Shown here in pieces: positions 13,440-18,387 of a stretch of DNA of 18,387 nucleotides. Below the pieces are notes generated by a model, which worked only from the letters and a program-made list of their open reading frames with translations, was not told the origin of the DNA and made no database searches. Location of the stretch: assembly GCA_028275205.1 (NCBI GenBank), contig JAPWVB010000010.1, positions 1 through 18,387 on the forward strand, in the 5' to 3' direction. A program made the translations under genes and the position numbers. Source of the DNA: Candidatus Acetothermia bacterium. GTDB lineage: Bacteria > Bipolaricaulota > Bipolaricaulia > RBG-16-55-9 > DRXL01. Each line of letters starts with the position of its first letter. Positions within the stretch are counted from its first letter, which is position 1.

Positions 13440-13480
13440 AAGCTATGATGCAGAGCATCTATGGCTATGATATCCGTCAA
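13440..13480 (-). promoter_or_regulatory. Fnr-type promoter for the Rieske/cytochrome operon
   Basis: On the minus strand, TTGACGGATATCAT (13467-13480) matches the FNR consensus TTGAT-N4-ATCAA at four of five positions in each half. After exactly 21 bases comes TAGCTT (13440-13445), a weak -10. This repeats the layout upstream of the 7-haem gene. Transcription would start near 13433, leaving a leader of about 26 bases. A stronger -10-like TAGAAT lies at 13416-13421 but would leave almost no leader. Inferred from pattern only. Confidence 0.5.
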
Positions 13481-13536
13481 GACGACGCAGGAAAGATGAC
13501 GAAGCGCAGCTTGGGGGGCGTTTTCCGTCATAGCCT
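13442..13536. repeat. Repeated GCTATGAY element in the divergent promoter region
   Basis: The octamer GCTATGAT occurs at 13442-13449 and 13464-13471, start-to-start 22 bases (about two helical turns). A reverse-strand copy, GGCTATGAC, lies at 13528-13536. GCTATGAC also occurs at 8983-8990 in the other promoter gap. A separate inverted repeat, ATGACG / CGTCAT, spans 13496-13531, and GATGC-AGA-GCATC lies at 13447-13459. Some of this overlaps the Fnr-type box and the -10. These may be operators for the neighbouring regulators. Confidence 0.35.
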
Positions 13537-13554
13537 CCTCTGGCCCAGACCCGC

Positions 13555-13560
13555 TATACT
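13555..13560 (+). promoter_or_regulatory. -10 element (TATACT) for the regulator-HAO operon
   Basis: TATACT matches the -10 consensus at five of six positions and lies 21 bases before the ATG at 13581. No -35 hexamer is visible at 16-18 bases spacing, which would fit an activator-dependent promoter. GGGTGGAG just before the ATG is the ribosome site. Confidence 0.45.
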
Positions 13561-13580
13561 CAAGCGATAGGGGTGGAGCT

Positions 13581-14309
13581 ATGGCGCTCACCGGTCGCAC
13601 GGCGTTGCAGCGATGTCCCTTCTTGCAAGACTTGAGCGAAGAGGCCCTAGGGGAGTTGCATCAGAAGGTGCGCACGATCAGATACAGGCCGGATGATCTC
13701 ATCTTTCAAGAGGGAGGCCCTTCGGCAGGGTTTTATGTAGTGATCAGCGGGCTGGTGCAGTACGGGAAGCACTCGGGGCGGCGCGGCCGAAGGCGCATTC
13801 TGAAGCTCTTGGGGCCGGGGGATTGCTTCGGCGAGGAGATGCTCTTCCAACCGGAGGTCTGCGCGTGTCCTGGCTACGCCCGCGCCCTCACCGAGACGGA
13901 GGTCGCGTTCATCGAGCGCAGAGCATTTGTGGATTTTCTGCAGCGTTATCCTTTGGTAGCCCAGCGGCTGTGCGAGCACTTGGCGCGACAGCTAAGAATC
14001 TTCGAGTGCAAGCTCGTGGAGTTGGCGTATGAGCCGGTCGAGCAGAATCTCTTGAGATTATTGGTGATCTTGATGGATCGCTTTGGGGTACGGGAGCGCG
14101 AGGGCATTGCTCTCAAGATGCCATTGAGCCGCCAAGAGTTGGCGGAGCTTCTAGGGGTTCATCTCGACACGGTGATTCACGAATTGAGCAAGCTGCGCGA
14201 GCAGGGGGTGATCGCCCTGAGCGACCACAAGATCGTCATCAAAGACCCGGAGCGATTGCGAGAGTTAGCCCAACCCCAGACGACTTGTTTGGACGAGAAG
14301 CTTTTCTAA
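13581..14309 (+). CDS. Crp/Fnr-family transcriptional regulator, divergent, upstream of HAO-like gene
   Basis: 242 residues: cyclic-nucleotide-binding-type beta-roll (about 12-125), dimer helix, and C-terminal winged helix-turn-helix (LSRQELAELLGVHLDTVIHEL). The recognition helix reads D196-T-V-I199-H200, unlike the E-x2-S-R of FNR or R-E-x3-R of CRP, so its DNA target probably differs. It has several cysteines (C12, and a VCAC pair in the beta-roll) but no clear N-terminal cluster. The ATG follows GGTGGAG. It is divergent from the Rieske operon and ends 24 bases before the HAO-like gene, so it very likely forms an operon with that gene and may control both directions from the shared 173-base region. 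The signal sensed cannot be determined from sequence. Confidence 0.92.
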   Translation: MALTGRTALQRCPFLQDLSEEALGELHQKVRTIRYRPDDLIFQEGGPSAGFYVVISGLVQYGKHSGRRGRRRILKLLGPGDCFGEEMLFQPEVCACPGYARALTETEVAFIERRAFVDFLQRYPLVAQRLCEHLARQLRIFECKLVELAYEPVEQNLLRLLVILMDRFGVREREGIALKMPLSRQELAELLGVHLDTVIHELSKLREQGVIALSDHKIVIKDPERLRELAQPQTTCLDEKLF

Positions 14310-14333
14310 GAAAGAAAAAGAAGGAGGCCCGAT

Positions 14334-15608
14334 ATGCGTAACTACAGATGGGTATGGGGCATCGCCCTAGGAGCGGTGCTCGTCGGGAGTGTGGTGCTCT
14401 GGACGAGCCAGGGAGTTCTGCAGTCGGAGCAGCAGCAAGAACAAGATCTTTGCATAGACTGCCATAAAGAGATAACGCCCCAGCTCGTGAAGGACTTTCA
14501 GCAGAGCAAGAAGTACGCTCTAGGTATTCGCTGTGAGGCCTGTCATGGGAGCGAGCACACGAGCGCCGAGGACGTCGCTAAGGCGCAAATCCCCACGCTG
14601 GAGACCTGCGGCGGGTGCCATCCGGATCGCGTGGAACAGTTTAAGGCGGGCAAGCACGCGTTCGCCTGGGCTGCGATGAACGCCATGCCCACGACACACA
14701 TGCAGCCGATGGAGCTGATGGAGGGCAAGAAGGGCTGCGGCGGCTGCCACAAGATCGGCCTAAAAACCGAAGACGAGATCAAAGCGATGCGCGCGGCCGG
14801 AGAGATTCACGGCGTGGCGTCGTGCGACTCCTGCCACACGCGACATTCTTTCTCCGTGGAAGAAGCGCGCCAGCCCGAAGCCTGCGCCACGTGCCACATG
14901 GGCTTTGATCACCCCCATTGGGAGATGTGGAGCACCTCCAAGCACGGGGTGAGATTTGCCTTGAGGCGCCAAGGCGTGCTCCCCTCAGAAACCGCTGCTC
15001 CCAGCTGCCAGACGTGCCACATGCCCGACGGAAACCATGAAGTGCGCACGGCGTGGGGGTTCTTGGCCGTTCGGCTCCCGCTGCCTGAGGACACACAATG
15101 GGCCGAAGATCGCGTGACGATTCTAAAAGCCTTGGGCGTGCTCGATCCTGAGGGCAATCCGACCCCAAGGCTCGACGTCGTCAAAGCTGCTGATGTGGCG
15201 CGGCTCTCTCAAGAAGCGTGGCAAGCCGAGCGCGAGAAGATGCTCACCGTCTGCTCGCGGTGCCATGCGAGGGTCTTCGCCCAAGCTGAGCTCGAGAAGG
15301 GCGACAGAATTATCAGAGAGGCTGACCATCTCTTGGCCGAGGGCATCCGCATCGTCGCCAAGCTCTACGAAGATGGCCTGCTGAAGAAGCCAGAGCACTT
15401 CCCGTATAACTATCCCGATCTTCTCGCGTTCTACGAAGTGAGCCACCCCATCGAGCAGGCGCTCTTCAAGATGTTCTTAGAGTATAGAATGCGTACGTTC
15501 CAGGGGGCGTTCCATGCCAATCCCGACTACACGTTCTGGTACGGCTGGGCGGAGATGAAGGCCGCGCTCACTGAGATCAAGACGTGGGAGAAAGAGCTGC
15601 GTCGATAG
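14334..15608 (+). CDS. Octahaem cytochrome c, hydroxylamine oxidoreductase (HAO) family
   Basis: 424 residues: an N-terminal signal-anchor helix (about 6-23), then eight CXXCH sites between residues 40 and 311, the number and spacing of the HAO family. Family hallmarks include GCGGCHKIG, the haem-free stretch with AWGFLAVRLPLP between the seventh and eighth sites, and the C-terminal HANPDYTFWYGWAEMK. HAO enzymes oxidise hydroxylamine or hydrazine; relatives lacking the tyrosine cross-linked to the catalytic haem are thought to reduce nitrite or hydroxylamine. I could not securely place that tyrosine by eye, so direction is open. A strong ribosome site (AAGGAGG) lies seven bases before the ATG, 24 bases after the regulator gene. 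It has no C-terminal membrane helix, unlike some HAO relatives. It could exchange electrons with the cytochromes of the divergent operon. Confidence 0.9.
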   Translation: MRNYRWVWGIALGAVLVGSVVLWTSQGVLQSEQQQEQDLCIDCHKEITPQLVKDFQQSKKYALGIRCEACHGSEHTSAEDVAKAQIPTLETCGGCHPDRVEQFKAGKHAFAWAAMNAMPTTHMQPMELMEGKKGCGGCHKIGLKTEDEIKAMRAAGEIHGVASCDSCHTRHSFSVEEARQPEACATCHMGFDHPHWEMWSTSKHGVRFALRRQGVLPSETAAPSCQTCHMPDGNHEVRTAWGFLAVRLPLPEDTQWAEDRVTILKALGVLDPEGNPTPRLDVVKAADVARLSQEAWQAEREKMLTVCSRCHARVFAQAELEKGDRIIREADHLLAEGIRIVAKLYEDGLLKKPEHFPYNYPDLLAFYEVSHPIEQALFKMFLEYRMRTFQGAFHANPDYTFWYGWAEMKAALTEIKTWEKELRR

Positions 15609-15623
15609 ATAGAAGTAGCTTCT

Positions 15624-15661
15624 GCGGGGGCGGCGCACTTACTTGTTGCGTTCGCCCCCGC
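15624..15661 (+). terminator. GC-rich stem-loop after the HAO-like gene
   Basis: GCGGGGGCG (15624-15632) pairs perfectly with CGCCCCCGC (15653-15661), and inside the loop CGCA (15634-15637) can pair with TGCG (15647-15650). It starts 15 bases after the HAO-like stop codon. There is no U-rich tract after it, so it is not a classical intrinsic terminator; it may stabilise the 3' end or aid termination. Confidence 0.5.
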
Positions 15662-15665
15662 TTGC

Positions 15666-15707
15666 GTAATCCCCGTTACATACTCTTTCCAAGTCTTGCT
15701 GTACAAT
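15666..15707 (+). promoter_or_regulatory. Crp-family type promoter for the beta-helix protein gene
   Basis: GTAATCCCCGTTAC (15666-15679) has the form GTA-N8-TAC with near-perfect dyad symmetry. After 22 bases comes TACAAT (15702-15707), a 5/6 match to the -10 consensus. This box-spacing-TAN3T layout matches class II promoters of Crp-superfamily regulators such as NtcA. No -35 hexamer is seen. Inferred from pattern only; a chance match is possible. Confidence 0.35.
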
Positions 15708-15759
15708 ATCCTCAATCGCGGAGGTTGGTCTTGTATCCAAAAGTGAGGTGACAGCGCTC

Positions 15760-18099
15760 ATGCGGAATCCTACCCGTATTCTTGGACTTTTGCTCGTCGT
15801 GGCGCTGGGAGGGGCGTGGGCTATATCCCCTCTTCAAGCCACCGGAACCGGCTCGGTCATCTTCGTGGACTGCACCCTGCCCGTAGAAACTCCGGGAAAC
15901 TTTAAGACTCTCACAGCAGCCTTGCAATGGGCCCGGGAGAGCCGCCAGAAGCCCCGCTCGGAATTCGGCGCGATCGTCGTTGCTCCGTGCACGTATCAAG
16001 AGAGCCTGACTGGGGAGAACGCGATTGACGTCAAGGGACTTCAATGGATCTCTCGCGCCGGGCGCGATAAGACGAAAATTATCGGGGCCGTGGAGATCAT
16101 TGCCAAGAATGTGCTCTTTGTAGGGTTTGATGTGGACGCCAGCGGGGCGGAGAACGCCCTCGCGATCAAGGATGACTTCGTTGCGGTCTCCAACAGCAAG
16201 TTTCACAATGCTGCCGGGGCTGGTATTCTCATCACCAAAGGGGCTGAAGGAGTAATCCTCCTGAGAAATGAGATCTTTAATAATGGCGGCGAGGGCGTCA
16301 AGCTCGAGGAATCCGCCAACGCCAGGCTCGAAGAGAACAAGATCGCCAGTAACGGCAGCATCGGGATCTTCGTCGGGGAATCTTCCGACCGCGCTGTCAT
16401 CAGCCGCAATCAGATTCTCTTAAATAAAGGGGAAGGGGTCTTCGTCACGGACAACGACGGCGTCGAGATCTCCAATAACGAGCTCACCAACAATGCCATG
16501 GACGGCATCAAAGTCGAGAGGGCCAACGGGGCAGTGATCCTCAAAAATCAGATACTCTCGAGTGGTGTCTACGGGATTACCCTCCAAGCCTCAGACAACA
16601 ACGAAGTCCGCGAGAACCAGCTCTCCAATAACAGTGCCGGGGGGATAGCCATCAAAGAAGGGGAGCGCTCGGCCAAGCGCAACACCATTCAAGGGAATAC
16701 AATTGCGAACAACGCTCGCGCTGGGGCCGAGGGCATCTTGCTCGCCGGCGATGTCAGCGGGAACGTCTTCCTGAAGAACTCTATTCTCAATAACGGCATC
16801 GGGGTGAAGCTCGCCGCAGGAGACTCCGGCCGCGCCCCCAGCAACAACACCTTCCAAGAGAACTCCATTAAAGAGAGCCAGGAAGACGGGATCTCTGTCC
16901 AACAGAGCGATGGACGCAACACCTTCCGCTCCAACGAGATCTCCGGCAACAACGGCCATGGCATAGCTCTTCTAGAAGGGGCTCGGAACGACACGCTTGT
17001 CAACAACGTCATCCAAGACAATGGCAAGCACGGGGTGAGCATCGCCGGGGCCTCACGGCACATCCTCCGAGAGAATCAAATTCTCTCCAACGGCGAAGCC
17101 GGCTTGCTCGCCCAGAACGCTACGAGCATCTTCATTCAGCTCAACGAGATCCGCCAGAACGAGCGCGAGGGGGTCAAGCTCGTGGGCGCGACCAAGACCC
17201 ATCTCATCGCCAATACGATCGAGTCCAACGGCTGGATCGGGCTGGCATCCCAAGGGGGGAGCGATCTAGCCGTGCGTCAGAATACGATCGCTGCCAACTA
17301 CGGGGCCGGCGTCTTCTTCACGGAGACGAGCGCCGTCAGCTTCGATCACAATAAAGTCCAGCAGAATACTCAAGGGGGCGTGGATCTTGGGGCGACCACA
17401 AGCGATGTTGATATAGAATTCAACAACATTGTGAGCAATACGCAGTTTGGGTTGCGTCTAGCGGGTGGACTCGATGAGACGACCATTCGAGCCGACCGCA
17501 ACTGGTGGGGCGACCCTAGCGGGCCGTCGGGGGCTTTTGAAGGGCGCGGCAACCCCGTCATCGGTATTCGCCTCAACCGAGACTGCACGGTGGGCGAGAT
17601 AGGGCGCAGCCCTTGCCCCATCATCTTCCCGTGGCTGCCTGCCCCCACCGCCGAGCTCGTCGAGAATTCTATCACGGGGTGGATCTTCCGGAAGTTCGGC
17701 ACCGGGCGGGCGGAGTTCGATGCGACCACCACCGCGGGCGTCTTCTTGCGATTCTATAATGTCGAGGCGAACTCCGACAGCGCGGTGATCGTGGCGCGCT
17801 ATCGCAACGGGTTCCCGCAGCAGCGGACCCTCTTGGAAAACCCCGTGAAGATCGTGAGCGTCTTGGTGAGCGGCATGAGGTCAGGGGTCGCGCAGATCGA
17901 AGTCGAGTACACCGACGCGGAGATCAAGGGCATAGACGAGAGCAAGCTCTGTCTGCTCTACTTCGATGCGAGCGCGGGGGGATGGAAGCGCTTGGACTGC
18001 TTTGTCAAGGCCCAAGCGAATATCGTGACTGCAGAGGTCCCCGTGGCGGTGCTCACCGCTGCTCCGCCGATTGCGCTGGCCACAGGATCAGTGAAATAA
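15760..18099 (+). CDS. Exported right-handed parallel beta-helix protein, NosD-like
   Basis: 779 residues. A signal peptide (MRNPTRILGLLLVVALGGAW) is followed by a long array of beta-helix rungs of roughly 23 residues (about 110-580) with repeating patterns such as NEIFNNGGEGVKL and NTIESNGWIGL, typical of NosD/CASH-type parallel beta-helices with Asn ladders. The array ends with N581-WWGDPSGP, a motif often closing such helices, and then a C-terminal beta-sandwich-like domain. It has few cysteines and no haem site. ATG 15760 is preferred over GTG 15748 because GAGGTG lies suitably upstream of the ATG. Likely periplasmic or surface carbohydrate- or metal-related; NosD itself helps copper-site assembly of nitrous oxide reductase, but no nos genes are visible here, so that role should not be assumed. 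It lies 151 bases after the HAO-like gene with its own putative promoter. Confidence 0.85.
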   Translation: MRNPTRILGLLLVVALGGAWAISPLQATGTGSVIFVDCTLPVETPGNFKTLTAALQWARESRQKPRSEFGAIVVAPCTYQESLTGENAIDVKGLQWISRAGRDKTKIIGAVEIIAKNVLFVGFDVDASGAENALAIKDDFVAVSNSKFHNAAGAGILITKGAEGVILLRNEIFNNGGEGVKLEESANARLEENKIASNGSIGIFVGESSDRAVISRNQILLNKGEGVFVTDNDGVEISNNELTNNAMDGIKVERANGAVILKNQILSSGVYGITLQASDNNEVRENQLSNNSAGGIAIKEGERSAKRNTIQGNTIANNARAGAEGILLAGDVSGNVFLKNSILNNGIGVKLAAGDSGRAPSNNTFQENSIKESQEDGISVQQSDGRNTFRSNEISGNNGHGIALLEGARNDTLVNNVIQDNGKHGVSIAGASRHILRENQILSNGEAGLLAQNATSIFIQLNEIRQNEREGVKLVGATKTHLIANTIESNGWIGLASQGGSDLAVRQNTIAANYGAGVFFTETSAVSFDHNKVQQNTQGGVDLGATTSDVDIEFNNIVSNTQFGLRLAGGLDETTIRADRNWWGDPSGPSGAFEGRGNPVIGIRLNRDCTVGEIGRSPCPIIFPWLPAPTAELVENSITGWIFRKFGTGRAEFDATTTAGVFLRFYNVEANSDSAVIVARYRNGFPQQRTLLENPVKIVSVLVSGMRSGVAQIEVEYTDAEIKGIDESKLCLLYFDASAGGWKRLDCFVKAQANIVTAEVPVAVLTAAPPIALATGSVK

Positions 18100-18109
18100 A
18101 AATTTTCAC

Positions 18110-18150
18110 CTCTCCCTAACCCTCTCCGTAAACGGAGAGGGAAGGGTGAG
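18110..18150. repeat. Palindromic REP-like repeat / possible terminator
   Basis: CCCTCTCCGT (18120-18129) and ACGGAGAGGG (18132-18141) form a perfect stem with a tiny loop. The arms extend imperfectly outward (CTCTCCCTAA left, AAGGGTGAG right). Sequences rich in CCCTAACCCTCTCC are common dispersed palindromes in several bacterial groups. It begins 10 bases after the beta-helix stop codon and may also end that transcript, though no U-tract follows. Confidence 0.55.
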
Positions 18151-18168
18151 GCAGAGGGAGGACGAGTC

Positions 18169-18387
18169 ATGAGCTCGTGCATGGAGGAACTGAGCACGCT
18201 TGTCCGCACGGAGGCGAGCTCGACAGCCCTGAAATTTCTGGACCTGATGATCGGAGGCTTTGAGGCAGAGGAGCTCGAGCTGATAGTGCCAAGTCCCGGA
18301 CCGAAGACGCACGTCTTCGTGTTCGTGCGGGATGGGGGAAGCTGGACGGAAGTCAAGAGCTGTGTTCAGGAGGATGGGGGACAGCTG
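18169..18387 (+). CDS. Hypothetical protein, N-terminal 73 residues, cut by window end
   Basis: An open frame from ATG 18169 to the last base, preceded by a strong ribosome site (GAGGGAGGA). The visible part, MSSCMEELSTLVRTEAS then a helix (ALKFLDLMIGGFEAEELEL) and a strand-rich piece (KTHVFVFVRDGGSWTEV), has no signal peptide or recognisable motif. I cannot name a function. It starts 69 bases after the beta-helix gene, across the palindromic repeat. Confidence 0.6.
   Translation, partial: MSSCMEELSTLVRTEASSTALKFLDLMIGGFEAEELELIVPSPGPKTHVFVFVRDGGSWTEVKSCVQEDGGQL

Noticed and set aside
13408..13580. CRISPR-like or phage repeat array in the divergent region
   Set aside because: The repeats are only 8-9 bases, few and irregularly placed; operator sites are a simpler reading.
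14520..15446. Minus-strand open frames inside the HAO-like gene
   Set aside because: They are antisense to a gene with eight well-spaced haem sites and show no motif or ribosome site.
15760..18099. Beta-helix gene as part of a nitrous oxide reductase (nos) operon
   Set aside because: No nosZ, nosF, nosY or nosL is visible nearby; the resemblance is to the beta-helix fold in general.

Overview
The window is a dense stretch of a bacterial chromosome, moderately GC-rich, and almost every gene is tied to electron transfer through multihaem cytochromes c. No gene-free stretch exceeds 300 bases. The phylum cannot be read from the sequence. The features suggest an uncultivated anaerobe or facultative anaerobe with a low-potential (menaquinone-type) respiratory chain: haem-rich periplasmic proteins, a Rieske/cytochrome b pair with atypical quinol-site residues, an octahaem HAO-family protein and several Crp/Fnr regulators.

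Layout. (1) Positions 1-927, minus strand: a tyrosine recombinase cut by the left edge, lying at the 3' side of a tRNA-Val(TAC) gene. (2) 929-2899, minus: a universal stress protein and two Crp/Fnr-family regulators. (3) 2940-13407, minus: a long, mostly overlapping run of genes. In transcription order it is Rieske Fe-S protein, b6-type cytochrome b, 9-haem and 19-haem cytochrome c; then, after a 79-base gap with a likely internal promoter, 7-haem cytochrome c, dihaem cytochrome b, 9-haem cytochrome c, second dihaem cytochrome b, second 19-haem cytochrome c; and last a membrane protein with a zinc ribbon. (4) 13581-15608, plus: a third Crp/Fnr regulator followed by an octahaem HAO-family protein, divergent from the Rieske operon. 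(5) 15760-18099, plus: an exported right-handed beta-helix (NosD-like) protein. (6) 18169 to the right edge, plus: the start of an unrecognised gene.

How it may work. The Rieske/cytochrome b pair and the two dihaem b proteins are plausible quinol- (or quinone-) linked membrane modules. Each is translationally coupled to membrane-anchored cytochromes c that could form a haem wire across the periplasm. The minus-strand run encodes 63 covalent haem c sites (61 CXXCH plus one CX3CH and one CX4CH), and the HAO-like protein adds eight. The divergent HAO-like gene suggests nitrogen-oxide chemistry (hydroxylamine, nitrite or NO), but the direction and the final acceptor cannot be read from sequence. 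Two promoter regions share an Fnr-like palindrome exactly 21 bases upstream of a similar -10 element, and one encoded regulator has an FNR-type recognition helix, so the cluster probably has its own oxygen- or nitrogen-oxide-responsive control.
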